Origin: an uncultured Prevotella sp.
GTDB taxonomy: Bacteria > Bacteroidota > Bacteroidia > Bacteroidales > Bacteroidaceae
Reading direction: 5' to 3'
Assembly (NCBI RefSeq): GCF_946404925.1
Contig: NZ_CAMJFM010000009.1
Coordinates: 1-64,000 of the forward strand
DNA length: 64,000 bases
Shown here: piece after piece, positions 54,651-62,773 of the stretch
Position numbering within the stretch: position 1 is the stretch's first letter
How the letters are laid out: the number at the start of each line of letters is the position of its first letter
The notes under the pieces: generated by a model
Told to the model about the DNA's origin: nothing
Database searches by the model: none
Seen by the model: the letters and a program-made list of their open reading frames with translations, nothing else
Program-made: the position numbers and the translations under genes

Positions 54651-55543
54651 ATGTAAAGATAAAAGACCTGCAGCTCAAGAACCCTGTGATGACTGCATCA
54701 GGCACCTTTGGCTACGGACTGGAGTTTGCCGATCTTATGCCTATCGATGGCATTGGTGGCATCATCGTAAAGGGCACCACCCTCAATCCCCGCCAGGGTA
54801 ACGACTATCCTCGTATGGCTGAAACAGCCAGTGGTATGCTTAACTGCGTAGGTCTCCAGAACAAGGGTGTAGACTACTTCTGCGAGCACATCTATCCACA
54901 GATCAAGGATATCGACACCAATATGATTGTCAACGTCAGTGGCTCATCGCCCGAGGATTATGCTGAGTGTGCTGCACGCATCGATGCGCTCGAAAAGATT
55001 CCTGCCATCGAGCTCAACATCTCGTGCCCTAACGTCAAGGATGGCGGTATGGCCTTTGGTGTTACCTGTGCTGGTGCTGCCAGCGTGGTCAAGGCCGTAA
55101 GAGCCCGCTACCACAAGACGCTCATCGTTAAGCTCTCGCCCAACGTTACTGATATCGCTGAGATAGCCCGCGCTGTAGAGGCCGAGGGTGCTGATAGCGT
55201 ATCGCTCATCAACACGCTGATGGGTATGGCCATCGACATCGAGAAGCGCAAAACACTGCTCAGTATCAATACTGGCGGACTCAGTGGTCCCTGCGTAAAG
55301 CCTGTGGCCCTGCGCATGGTGTGGCAGGTGGCTAAGGCCGTTAATATCCCTGTAATAGGTCTGGGGGGCATCAGCACTGCTAAGGATGCCATAGAGTTCC
55401 TGATGGCTGGCGCTACAGCTGTCGAGATAGGTACAGCCAACTTCCTTGATCCTGCTGTGAGCATCAAGGTGCGCGATGGCATCAACGATTGGCTCGATGC
55501 GCATGGGTGCCAATCAGTAAGCGAAATCATAGGGGTTATTTAG
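54638..55543 (+). CDS. pyrD: Dihydroorotate dehydrogenase, NAD-linked catalytic subunit
   Basis: 301 residues, class 1[33 protein letters not shown] with the active-site region, [29 protein letters not shown] and [19 protein letters not shown]. Oxidises dihydroorotate to orotate with FMN. Its stop codon lies in the loop of its own terminator. Confidence 0.96.
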   Translation: MARLNVKIKDLQLKNPVMTASGTFGYGLEFADLMPIDGIGGIIVKGTTLNPRQGNDYPRMAETASGMLNCVGLQNKGVDYFCEHIYPQIKDIDTNMIVNVSGSSPEDYAECAARIDALEKIPAIELNISCPNVKDGGMAFGVTCAGAASVVKAVRARYHKTLIVKLSPNVTDIAEIARAVEAEGADSVSLINTLMGMAIDIEKRKTLLSINTGGLSGPCVKPVALRMVWQVAKAVNIPVIGLGGISTAKDAIEFLMAGATAVEIGTANFLDPAVSIKVRDGINDWLDAHGCQSVSEIIGVI

Positions 55544-55560
55544 TTAACCCCTTTTTTTTT
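55531..55560 (+). terminator. Terminator of pyrD
   Basis: AGGGGTTA (55531-55538) pairs TAACCCCT (55545-55552), 6-base loop including TAG, then an uninterrupted T-run to 55560. Confidence 0.92.
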
Positions 55561-55571
55561 ATGTCTCGATA

Positions 55572-55674
55572 GATACAAAAACTGAGGGCTAGCAATCGCT
55601 AGCCCTCAACCAACACAAAAACTAAACTAGACTTAACTAAAGCAATTCCGGGGTTTTCACAAATCCCTGATTGC
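55572..55674 (-). ncRNA. Candidate small RNA between pyrD and aroC
   Basis: A complete transcription unit without a reading frame. Minus strand: consensus promoter at 55710-55679, then ~100 bases opening with GCAATCAGGG and closing the first arm with CCCCGGAATTGC (GCAAT/ATTGC and GGG/CCC pairs), a single-stranded U/A-rich middle, and a perfect 11-base terminator stem TGAGGGCTAGC/GCTAGCCCTCA (55608-55583) followed by GTTTTTG. It does not match any RNA family I can name with confidence; a 6S-like or Bacteroidales-specific RNA is possible. Confidence 0.65.
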
Positions 55675-55678
55675 GGTG

Positions 55679-55710
55679 CAAAGATACGAATAGTTTTTGA
55701 AACTACCAAA
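55679..55710 (-). promoter_or_regulatory. Promoter of the candidate small RNA
   Basis: Minus strand TTTG (55710-55707), 20-base spacer, TATCTTTG (55686-55679): full consensus, inside the non-coding gap after aroC. Confidence 0.8.
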
Positions 55711-55747
55711 TCTTATTTGCATTTTTTTGCAATCAGACCCCTTTTTT

Positions 55748-56860
55748 CTATAAATTACAGCCTTTAGAGGCAAAAATAAGCAATAAATTGTCCAAAATGA
55801 CCATCGCTGCCATCGCTTCTACCACAGGTACTGCACGAGGCAAAACGCATGGATCATGACGTCCGCGAGCGGTAAATTTGGTTGGGTTGCCCTCAAGGTC
55901 AACCGTATCCTGTTCGGTAAGAATGGTGGCCACGGGCTTAAATGCCACGCGGAAGTATATGTCTTGTCCGTTACTAATTCCGCCCTGTATGCCACCGCTA
56001 TGATTGGTTGCTGTTGAGAGGTGAGGGGTGAGAGGTGAGAGGTGAGAGGTATCATCTGAGGCAGGGATGAAAACATCGTTCAGTTCGGAACCGCGTTTAG
56101 TAACGCAGTCGAAACCCTCGCCGTATTCAAAGCCTTTCACAGCGTTGATGCTCAGCATGGCTTGGCCCAGCTCAGCGTGCAGCTTGCCAAATTCAGGCTC
56201 GCCCAGTCCAGCGGGGCAGCCCTTGATTACGCAGGTTATCACGCCCCCTATGGTGTCGCCCTCAGCCTTTACCTGGGTGATGAGCTCCTCCATCTGTGCA
56301 GCCTTCTCAGCGTCAGGACAGCGCACGGCATTCGTCTCGGTCTTATCCAGATCGTACAGTTTGTAGTCCTTGTCAAGCGCTATGTCGCCCACCTGCGATG
56401 TGTATGCCTGGATGCTGATGCCCTTCTGGCGCAGTACCAGTTTGGCCAGTGCTCCGCCCACACAGCGACTGATGGTGATGCGTGCTGATGTGCGCCCACC
56501 TCCGCGATGATCGCGAATGCCATACTTCTCATAGTAAGTATAGTCGGCATGCGAGGGGCGGAACAGGCAGCGCATGTTCTCGTAGTCCTGCGAGTGCTGA
56601 TTGGTGTTACGCACAATGAATCCGATGGGGCAGCCAGTCGACTTGCCCTCGAACACACCGCTTAGTATCTCTACCTGATCGGCCTCTTGGCGCGATGTGG
56701 TTATCTTGCTCTGTCCAGGACGACGGCGATGCAGTTCCTGCTGTATGAAGTCTACGTCGATGTCGATGCCAGCCGGCATGCCATCCACTACGCCTCCCAC
56801 AGCTTCACCATGACTCTCGCCAAACGTTGTAAGCCTGAATATTTGCCCGAAACTATTCAT
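55748..56860 (-). CDS. aroC: Chorismate synthase
   Basis: 370 residues. [68 protein letters not shown] and the C-terminal [17 protein letters not shown] are all family signatures. FMN-dependent last step of the shikimate pathway. Between SDD and NHSGG is an extra [13 protein letters not shown] segment encoded by a CACCTCT tandem repeat; the frame is intact. Confidence 0.96.
   Translation of the reverse strand: MNSFGQIFRLTTFGESHGEAVGGVVDGMPAGIDIDVDFIQQELHRRRPGQSKITTSRQEADQVEILSGVFEGKSTGCPIGFIVRNTNQHSQDYENMRCLFRPSHADYTYYEKYGIRDHRGGGRTSARITISRCVGGALAKLVLRQKGISIQAYTSQVGDIALDKDYKLYDLDKTETNAVRCPDAEKAAQMEELITQVKAEGDTIGGVITCVIKGCPAGLGEPEFGKLHAELGQAMLSINAVKGFEYGEGFDCVTKRGSELNDVFIPASDDTSHLSPLTPHLSTATNHSGGIQGGISNGQDIYFRVAFKPVATILTEQDTVDLEGNPTKFTARGRHDPCVLPRAVPVVEAMAAMVILDNLLLIFASKGCNL
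56015..56050 (-). repeat. CACCTCT repeat inside aroC
   Basis: Plus strand TGAGAGGTGAGGGGTGAGAG then GTGAGAGGTGAGAGGT: five 7-base units in frame, the same motif as 34131, 43631 and 49211. Confidence 0.8.
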
Positions 56861-56884
56861 TAATGTTCAATGTTTAATGTTTAA
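56861..56884 (-). repeat. AACATTAA-type tandem repeat before aroC
   Basis: Minus strand CATTAAACATTAAACATTGA then ACATTA, running into the aroC ATG and overlapping the slyD stop. Confidence 0.75.
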
Positions 56885-57498
56885 TGGCAGTGTCCGCATC
56901 CGCAGCCGCCATCGTGATGATGATGATGCTCGTGATCGCCACATCCGCAGTCGTGATCGCCACAACCGTGGTCGCCACAACCGCTGCAACCACCGCTGCA
57001 TCCGCCTGTCATGTGCTTAATCAGGTGCTGAATCTCCTCCTCGGTAGCCTCGCGATTCTCAATCACGCGACCCTTGAAGTTCAGTGTCTTACCAGCCAGA
57101 GGGTGGTTGGTATCCACTGTCACACCGTCTTCCTCTATCTTGGTTACCTTAGCCATAAACTGGTGGTCCTCATTGTCCATCAGTGTAATCACTGCGCCCT
57201 CAAAAATGTTCTCATGGTCAAAGTGTCCGTTAACTGTAAACACCTCGCGGCCCACTTTATGCACGCCCTCAGCTACATATTCGCCAAAAGCCTCTGCAGG
57301 AGTCAGCTCAAAATCAAAGTCGCTGCCCTTGTCCAGAGCCTTTACCTTAGCCTCGAAAGCATCGAGTGCTACACTGAATCCTGTGATAAACTCAAAAGGA
57401 CGCTCGTCGCCAGTCTGTTCCTCCAGCTCACTCTTACCGTCTTTTACACTGTACAGCTGGTAAACCACCGACATAAATCTGTTCTTTGTTTCTTCCAT
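56881..57498 (-). CDS. slyD: SlyD-type FKBP peptidyl-prolyl isomerase
   Basis: 205 residues from the ATG at 57498 (MEETKNRFMSVVYQLYSVKD). FKBP core with the insert-in-flap domain (~75-125), PFEFITGFSVALDAFEAKV and TVDTNHPLAGKTLNFKGRV. The C-terminus is a metal-binding tail of G/C/H/D (GCGDHGCGDHDCGCGDHEHH). Folding helper and metallochaperone. Codons upstream of this ATG overlap the promoter box. Confidence 0.93.
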   Translation of the reverse strand: MEETKNRFMSVVYQLYSVKDGKSELEEQTGDERPFEFITGFSVALDAFEAKVKALDKGSDFDFELTPAEAFGEYVAEGVHKVGREVFTVNGHFDHENIFEGAVITLMDNEDHQFMAKVTKIEEDGVTVDTNHPLAGKTLNFKGRVIENREATEEEIQHLIKHMTGGCSGGCSGCGDHGCGDHDCGCGDHEHHHHHDGGCGCGHCH

Positions 57499-57535
57499 AT
57501 ACCTATTTATATATATACTATTTAGTTTCAGCGTG

Positions 57536-57543
57536 CAAAGATA
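57536..57543 (-). promoter_or_regulatory. -7 box of slyD
   Basis: TATCTTTG on the minus strand, 38 bases before the ATG. Confidence 0.55.
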
Positions 57544-57662
57544 CGCATTTTCCTGCAAATACGCGCAAGTTTAATCCGAAAATATAAAAAAATCCTTATT
57601 TTGGCCATTCGTTGATATGTATCAATAAAAGTGCTGTGTTCGCACACAATTTTCCAAAAAGT

Positions 57663-57694
57663 CTTGTTCAGTTCAAAAAATCGCCGTACCTTTG
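57663..57694 (+). promoter_or_regulatory. Promoter of the small secreted protein gene
   Basis: CTTG (57663-57666, one mismatch), 20-base spacer, TACCTTTG (57687-57694). It leaves a ~100-base leader before the ATG at 57800. Confidence 0.65.
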
Positions 57695-57799
57695 CAGCGT
57701 GATTCAGAAATCACAGATAAATTATAAGGATAACAAATAAAGTAAAAAAGTAGGTTGGCTGCGAAAGGCCTTCCGAGTAAAAAAAGAAAGGGTAAAAAG

Positions 57800-58165
57800 A
57801 TGAAAAAGATGGTTATGACACTTGTAGCAATGCTGAGTATGACAACTGTAGCTTTTGCTGAGGATGAGAACACAAACGCTGTAAAGAACGTTGAGGCTTA
57901 CAACATGACAGTAAACATGGAGAAGCTTTCAAACGCCCTGATGCTTTCAGTAAGCCAGCGCGAGGCTGTAGAGAACATCCACAACGTGTTTAACACTGAG
58001 ATGATTTATGCTGCTCAGTACGGTAAGAACGATCGCGACGCTATGGTTAAGCGTGCCATCGATACCGACGTAAAGCGCATGCGCTCAGTACTTTCTAACG
58101 AGCAGATGCGTACTTACCTGCTGCTGCTCAACACCACACTTAACAACCGTGGTCTGAACAAGTAA
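57800..58165 (+). CDS. Small secreted helical protein, unknown function
   Basis: 121 residues from the ATG giving MKKMVMTLVAMLSMTTVAFA, a signal peptide. The mature part is helical: LSNALMLSVSQREAVENIHN, FNTEMIYAAQY, and SVLSNEQMRTYLLLLNTTLN. The 'S..Q...V..IH' and 'LSNEQ...Y' spacing recalls LTxxQ-type periplasmic proteins (Spy/CpxP), but I do not assign it. Strong promoter, long leader, near-ideal codons and own terminator suggest high expression. Confidence 0.75.
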   Translation: MKKMVMTLVAMLSMTTVAFAEDENTNAVKNVEAYNMTVNMEKLSNALMLSVSQREAVENIHNVFNTEMIYAAQYGKNDRDAMVKRAIDTDVKRMRSVLSNEQMRTYLLLLNTTLNNRGLNK

Positions 58166-58205
58166 ATTCATAGTTTTTTAGTTATTATTGGTCATTCTAT
58201 TTTTG

Positions 58206-58237
58206 GGGGCATTCCAGCGGGGATGCCTCTATTTTTA
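58206..58237 (+). terminator. Terminator after the small secreted protein gene
   Basis: GGGGCATTCC (58206-58215) pairs GGGATGCCTC (58220-58229, two G-U pairs), tetraloop AGCG, then TATTTTTAT. Confidence 0.75.
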
Positions 58238-58246
58238 TGCTTAAAA

Positions 58247-58278
58247 TTTGCAAATGTCGAAAATTTTTATTTACTTTG
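58247..58278 (+). promoter_or_regulatory. Promoter of the M48 protease gene
   Basis: TTTG (58247-58250), 21-base spacer, TACTTTG (58272-58278), a one-base-short variant also seen before galM. Confidence 0.55.
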
Positions 58279-58322
58279 CACACGGAAAAAGTATATAAAC
58301 CATAATAATAACAAAAAGACGT

Positions 58323-59204
58323 ATGAAAAAGGTTAAGTTTTTTATCATGTCAATGGTAGCCGTTCTGCTGGTTAGCTGCGGTACCACAAACACAGTGCCC
58401 ATCACAGGGCGTAAGCAGAATCTGATGGTTAGCGATGGTGAGATTCTCAGCCTCTCAACCCAGCAGTATCAGGAGTTTATGAAGACTGCCAAGGTGTCAA
58501 CCAATGCCACCAATACAGCCATGGTTAAGCGCGTTGGTACCAATCTGGCCAATGCCGTAGTCAACTTCCTCAACACTAATGGCTATCAGAATGATGTACA
58601 GAATTATCAATGGACATTTAATCTTGTAGCCGATAATCAGGCTAACGCCTGGTGTATGCCTGGCGGACTGATTGTGGTCTACGAGGGCTTGCTGCCCATC
58701 ACTCAGGATGAGGCTTCGCTGGCCATCGTACTGGGCCACGAGATTGCCCACGCTGTAGCTCGCCACTCAGCCGAGCAGATGAGCACACAGATCAAGCAGC
58801 AGTATGGTGTTCAGGCTGCAGGCACACTGGCCAGCATCTTAGGTGTAGGCAGCAACACTGTTGCTCTTGGTCAGGCAGCAGCAGCTCAGGGTTTGAGCTT
58901 ATGGAATCTTAAATATTCTCGCGACAACGAGAACGAGGCCGATCACCTTGGTCTTATCTTCGCAGCTATGGCAGGCTACGATCCAAGCGTGGCTGTTAAG
59001 TTCTGGGAGCGCATGTCGGCAGCTAGTGGCAATAAGAACACAGCCGAGTTCCTGAGCGATCACCCATCTGATGCTACCCGCATCAAGAATATCCAGGGAT
59101 GGCTGCCCGAGGCTCAGAAGTATTACAAGCCAAAGACTACCACCACAACCACCAAAAAGACAACCACAACAAAGAAGAAAACCACCACAAAGAAAAAGAA
59201 ATAA
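58323..59204 (+). CDS. M48-family metallopeptidase lipoprotein
   Basis: 293 residues. Signal MKKVKFFIMSMVAVLLVSC with lipobox LLVSC. Zinc site LGHEIAHAVARHSAEQ (HExxH) and the downstream NENEADHLGLIFAA glutamate. Related to LoiP/BepA periplasmic quality-control proteases. The last ~25 residues are only T and K (TTTTTKKTTTTKKKTTTKKK), an odd basic tail probably outside the fold. Confidence 0.92.
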   Translation: MKKVKFFIMSMVAVLLVSCGTTNTVPITGRKQNLMVSDGEILSLSTQQYQEFMKTAKVSTNATNTAMVKRVGTNLANAVVNFLNTNGYQNDVQNYQWTFNLVADNQANAWCMPGGLIVVYEGLLPITQDEASLAIVLGHEIAHAVARHSAEQMSTQIKQQYGVQAAGTLASILGVGSNTVALGQAAAAQGLSLWNLKYSRDNENEADHLGLIFAAMAGYDPSVAVKFWERMSAASGNKNTAEFLSDHPSDATRIKNIQGWLPEAQKYYKPKTTTTTTKKTTTTKKKTTTKKKK

Positions 59205-59253
59205 AAAGGTAATGTCCCTTTCACTTCCCTTAAACTTCAATTTAAATTATAAT

Positions 59254-60657
59254 ATGGTAAATAAATCAGTTTTAATCTTTTTAGCAGCCTGCGGCCTTTC
59301 GGCCCAGGCTTTCGCTCAGAGCGGGGGCATTACTCCCCAGATGTTGCAGGAAATCCAGAAGGAGCAGAAGCAGTGTGGCAAGGAGCGCGTCATCGCCAAC
59401 GCCGTCTATGGCATGAGCATCGATGCACTCGCCAAGAACTACAAGGCTGCTGCCACACCCCTCGACACCCATTTCTCAGTCGAAACCCGCAAGCAGACCA
59501 TCACCGACCAGAAGTCATCAGGTCGCTGCTGGATGTTCAGCGGTCTCAATGTGCTGCGTTCTAACTATATGGCTCATGCCGACTCTGTCAGCATCGAGTT
59601 CTCGCAGGCCTACCTGTTCTTCTGGGATCAGCTCGAAAAGGCTAATCTCATGCTGCAGGGCGTCATCGATACCGCTAAGAAGCCTATCGACGACCAGCGC
59701 GTGCAGTTCTTCTTCCACTCGCCCATAGGCGATGGCGGAACCTTCTGCGGTGTGGCCGACCTGGCTCCAAAGTACGGACTCGTACCCTCTGAGGTTCAGC
59801 CCGAGACCTTCACCAGCGAGAATACCTCAAAGGCTCGCAGCCTCGTATCGTCAAAGCTCCGCGAGTTCGGACTCCAGCTGCGCGATATGGTAGCTGCCAA
59901 GAAGAGCGCTGCTGACGTTCAGAAGACTAAGACCCAGATGCTCGCCCAGATCTATCGCATGCTCAAGCTCACACTGGGCGCTCCTGTCGAGAAGTTCACC
60001 TATGCCTTCCGCGACAAGGCTGGTCGCCAGCTGGGCGAGGCCAAGGAGTACACACCACTCAGCTTCTATCAGGAGGTGGTTGGTGGCGACATCAAGGGCA
60101 CCTTCATCATGGTGATGAACGACCCACGCCGCGAGTACTACAAGACCTACGAGGTAGAGTACGACCGCCACACCTACGATGGCACCAACTGGCGCTATCT
60201 CAACCTGCCAATGGACGAGATCGAGCAGATGGCCATCGCATCGCTCAAGGATGGTCGCAAGATGTACAGTTCTTACGATGTGGGCAAGCTCCTCGATCGC
60301 AAGCGCGGCTATGCATCGCTCGATAACTTCGACTACGGCTCAGTGTTCGGCACCACCTTCGGTATGAACAAGGCCCAGCGCATCAGCACCTTCGATAGCG
60401 GCTCTACCCACGCTATGACGCTTACTGCTGTCGACCTCGACAAGCAGGGCCGTCCCCTCAAGTGGAAGGTCGAGAACTCATGGGGCGCTGCCAGTGGTCA
60501 GCAGGGTTGCATCATCATGACCGCCGAGTGGTTCCGCGAGTACATGTTCCGTCTGGTTGTCAACAAGAAGTACGTATCCGAGAAGCTCCTCAAGGCTTAC
60601 GAGACTAAGCCTGTGATGGTAATGCCCGAGGATCCATTGTTCCTGCCCGATGAGTAA
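59254..60657 (+). CDS. Secreted C1-family aminopeptidase (bleomycin hydrolase/PepC type)
   Basis: 467 residues from the ATG giving MVNKSVLIFLAACGLSAQAF, a signal peptide. Papain-fold catalytic residues: DQKSSGRCWMFSGLNVLRSN (cysteine), SGSTHAMTLTAVDLD (histidine) and WKVENSWGAASGQQG (asparagine). Bacterial PepC is usually cytoplasmic; this one is exported, as is usual in Bacteroidales. Overlaps the next gene by eight bases. Confidence 0.92.
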   Translation: MVNKSVLIFLAACGLSAQAFAQSGGITPQMLQEIQKEQKQCGKERVIANAVYGMSIDALAKNYKAAATPLDTHFSVETRKQTITDQKSSGRCWMFSGLNVLRSNYMAHADSVSIEFSQAYLFFWDQLEKANLMLQGVIDTAKKPIDDQRVQFFFHSPIGDGGTFCGVADLAPKYGLVPSEVQPETFTSENTSKARSLVSSKLREFGLQLRDMVAAKKSAADVQKTKTQMLAQIYRMLKLTLGAPVEKFTYAFRDKAGRQLGEAKEYTPLSFYQEVVGGDIKGTFIMVMNDPRREYYKTYEVEYDRHTYDGTNWRYLNLPMDEIEQMAIASLKDGRKMYSSYDVGKLLDRKRGYASLDNFDYGSVFGTTFGMNKAQRISTFDSGSTHAMTLTAVDLDKQGRPLKWKVENSWGAASGQQGCIIMTAEWFREYMFRLVVNKKYVSEKLLKAYETKPVMVMPEDPLFLPDE

Positions 60658-61357
60658 AGCGATTGTTATAGGAGCCTCGTCGGGCATAGGGCTTGAGGTG
60701 GCCCGCCTGCTCATCCAGCGTGGCTGGACGGTAGGAGTAGCCGCCCGCAGGCTTGACCTTTTAAATAACATTGGCGCTGCTGATGTCGAGATGATCGACG
60801 TTACCAGCGCCAATGCTGATTCTGGCCTCATGGCGCTGATAGAGCGCATGGGCGGTATGGACCTGTTTTTCTATGCCTCGGGCATAGGCAAGCAGAATCG
60901 TGAGCTGCAGGCCGATATCGAGTTGGCCACGCTGCAGACCAATGGCGTTGGCTTCACCCGCATGGTGGGCGCAGCCTATCGTTATTTTGCCCAGCAGGGT
61001 AGGGGCCACATCGCCTGCATCACCTCCATCGCAGGCACCAAGGGTCTTGGTCCCGCGCCAGCCTATTCCGCCACCAAGGCCATGCAGAATGTCTACCTGC
61101 AGGCCTTAGAGCAGCAGGCCCATGCGCGTGGCTTGGCCATCAAGTTCACCGATATCCGCCCAGGCTTTGTCGACACCGCCCTGTTGGCAGGCACGTTCCA
61201 CTATCCCATGATGCTCAAGCCCCAGGCCGTGGCGCGCGATATTGTCAACTCCATCGAGCGTGGCCGTCACATCCGCGTCATCGACTGGCGCTACCGCATC
61301 TTCACCGCCCTCTGGCGCCGCATCCCCCGCTGCATTTGGAGGCATATTAAGTTATAA
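60650..61357 (+). CDS. SDR-family oxidoreductase
   Basis: 235 residues. AIVIGASSGIGLEVARLL (cofactor loop), LFFYASGIGKQN in place of NNAG, CITSIAGTKGLGPAPAYSAT with serine and the Y-x3-K pair, and DIRPGFVDTALLAG. The C-terminus is basic and aromatic (YRIFTALWRRIPRCIWRH), perhaps a membrane contact. Translationally coupled to the peptidase gene; substrate unknown. Confidence 0.88.
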   Translation: MSKAIVIGASSGIGLEVARLLIQRGWTVGVAARRLDLLNNIGAADVEMIDVTSANADSGLMALIERMGGMDLFFYASGIGKQNRELQADIELATLQTNGVGFTRMVGAAYRYFAQQGRGHIACITSIAGTKGLGPAPAYSATKAMQNVYLQALEQQAHARGLAIKFTDIRPGFVDTALLAGTFHYPMMLKPQAVARDIVNSIERGRHIRVIDWRYRIFTALWRRIPRCIWRHIKL

Positions 61358-61363
61358 TGTAAT

Positions 61364-61849
61364 TTAACCCTTGTATATCTTTTCTATAGTACTGTTGTGG
61401 AAGATAGATTGGTAGGTAAATAGTATTGCCCCTATTTGAATTAGGCAGTCTTCAATATTAAAGTAGAATGTTTCTACCCATGGTTGCCTTATCGCTATGT
61501 AGTCTGTAACGCTACCGTTTAGCAGCATTTCGGTCATATTACCTGTTAGTCCTGCAAACATCATCCATGGAGCCAGAATATATATTGTCGATACCTTAGG
61601 ATAGGCCATGGCAGTCTTGTAAAGCATGAAGCAAAACAAAATGAAGCAAAACCCCATAACTGTCTTAATAAGCATGGGATTGTCTCCCCACAATCCCATA
61701 AAGAATCCTTTGTTCTTGATGATGTCTAGTTCGAATATTGCAAATAGCGTATTGCTCCGAATCAGCATTGTCATTATCTTCTTTATAAGAAGACATCCTA
61801 TACTAGTTGCCAGCGCTGTTGTAAATACTTTCTGATATATCTGCCTCAT
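61364..61849 (-). CDS. Divergent signal peptidase II (LspA)-like membrane protein
   Basis: 161 residues, four hydrophobic segments, the size and topology of LspA. The C-terminal half aligns to its core: GLTGNMTEML in place of GxxGNxxDR, GSVTDYI with the first catalytic aspartate, and FYFNIEDCLIQIGAI matching FNxAD with the second. Both dyad aspartates are kept; the aspartate of GNxxDR is threonine. LspA cleaves lipoprotein signal peptides. This looks like an accessory paralogue rather than the housekeeping enzyme. Convergent with the SDR gene. Confidence 0.6.
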   Translation of the reverse strand: MRQIYQKVFTTALATSIGCLLIKKIMTMLIRSNTLFAIFELDIIKNKGFFMGLWGDNPMLIKTVMGFCFILFCFMLYKTAMAYPKVSTIYILAPWMMFAGLTGNMTEMLLNGSVTDYIAIRQPWVETFYFNIEDCLIQIGAILFTYQSIFHNSTIEKIYKG

Positions 61850-61857
61850 AATTGATA

Positions 61858-61865
61858 CAAAATTA
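61858..61865 (-). promoter_or_regulatory. -7 box of the LspA-like gene
   Basis: TAATTTTG on the minus strand with the ATG nine bases after its final G; near-leaderless. Confidence 0.5.
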
Positions 61866-61947
61866 CTTCTTTTTTACGAATTACATGCTATTTAGGCGTT
61901 AAAATATCAAAACGATAGAACCAAGCCTAAAAAAACATTCTTTTTTT

Positions 61948-61998
61948 GAAGTTCCAATGTTTTTGGAACTTTTTTCTTTTGTTTGCCAAATTATGTGT
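61948..61998 (+). repeat. Upstream copy of a ~45-base imperfect direct repeat
   Basis: AAGTTCCAATGTTTTTGGAACTT hairpin (split: 61949-61956 with 61964-61971) plus TTTTTCTTTTGTTTGCCAAA. About three-quarters identical to 62795-62845. Confidence 0.55.
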
Positions 61999-62005
61999 AC
62001 CTTTG
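61998..62005 (+). promoter_or_regulatory. -7 box of the nuclease gene
   Basis: TACCTTTG followed by CAAACAC, 31 bases before the ATG; upstream T-runs give no well-spaced TTTG. Confidence 0.55.
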
Positions 62006-62036
62006 CAAACACTTAAAAAAATAGATTGATCAGTAT

Positions 62037-62660
62037 ATGAATGATGATATAATAACATTACCATTTGTTTTTGAAGGGGAGGAGACTGGTTGTTTTCTTG
62101 TATGCGAACCGCCTCCAACTCGTGACTTGAATGCTTTGTTTGAGGATTTACATATTGCTTTTGGTTCTGGCTTTGTGTGGACGCTGAAGCAGATTACCTT
62201 ACATAACGAGTTTAAACCGCTTGATGGCGAGAGAGATATATTTATTGTAGGTGGCGAAAAAGCAGAAGATTATACTAATCTGCTAAATGCTGCTCGCAAA
62301 GCTGTGGAGTATGGCTATCGTGTATACTTGTTACCTAATCCTAGAGGCATACGTACAGCTGATTTTATCTTTGTACGTAAGGGCGTTTACAAATTGTTCG
62401 ACCTGAAGACTATTTCTGGTACAGCCTCTGTTGGTAATAGGCTTATAGATTCCATAGGACAGACCAACCGTGTACTGCTGAATATGACTGTAGATTACAA
62501 CCCGATGGCGTTAGCGCGTAACATTAAGAACTATTTCGAAAAGAATACCAATGCTTGTGAGGTCCTTATATTTAAGGGTAAAAAACAAATATCCATTGTC
62601 CGTAAAAGTGTTGAAGATAAAAAGTTCCTTAAAACCTTTATACGGCGTTATACAAAATAA
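62037..62660 (+). CDS. Stand-alone CdiA_C-like nuclease domain protein
   Basis: 207 residues. The C-terminal ~120 residues follow the CdiA C-terminal tRNase/BECR-type module: YLLPNPRGIRTADFIFVRKG, KLFDLKTISGTASVGNRLID, SIGQTNRVLLNM and EVLIFKGKKQISIVRKS. The D...DxK pattern (ADFIF then FDLKT) looks like a PD-(D/E)xK-type site. The N-terminal ~85 residues are unrecognised. There is no export signal, no immunity gene beside it and no large parent toxin, so a role in defence, tRNA processing or phage control is open. Confidence 0.6.
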   Translation: MNDDIITLPFVFEGEETGCFLVCEPPPTRDLNALFEDLHIAFGSGFVWTLKQITLHNEFKPLDGERDIFIVGGEKAEDYTNLLNAARKAVEYGYRVYLLPNPRGIRTADFIFVRKGVYKLFDLKTISGTASVGNRLIDSIGQTNRVLLNMTVDYNPMALARNIKNYFEKNTNACEVLIFKGKKQISIVRKSVEDKKFLKTFIRRYTK

Positions 62661-62769
62661 AAAAAAGAGATACTCATGGTGAGTAACTCTTTTTATAATG
62701 GAGTAGTGTCGATAAAGTCTTGCTCCCTCGCGGGAAACTTACCCGGATAGTCAAAAGTGATCCTTTGAC
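62655..62769 (-). ncRNA. Candidate small RNA antisense to the nuclease-phage gene gap
   Basis: Minus strand: consensus promoter at 62805-62774, then ~110 bases with hairpins GTCAAA...TTTGAC, GGG-TAAGTTT-CCC or TCCC-GCGA-GGGA (GNRA tetraloop), and a final stem AGAGTTACTCA/TGAGTATCTCT before TTTTTTTT. No reading frame of note. It is read towards the nuclease gene and shares a bidirectional terminator with it. No RNA family recognised. Confidence 0.65.
62661..62695. terminator. Bidirectional terminator of nuclease gene and small RNA
   Basis: AGAGATACTCA (62666-62676) pairs TGAGTAACTCT (62680-62690) with one mismatch and loop TGG; T-run on the right for the plus strand and A-run on the left for the minus strand. 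Confidence 0.88.
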
Positions 62770-62773
62770 GCTG

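Noticed and set aside
60650..61357. Assignment of the second SDR to a named enzyme
   Set aside because: SDR motifs are clear but nothing fixes the substrate; a name would be invented.
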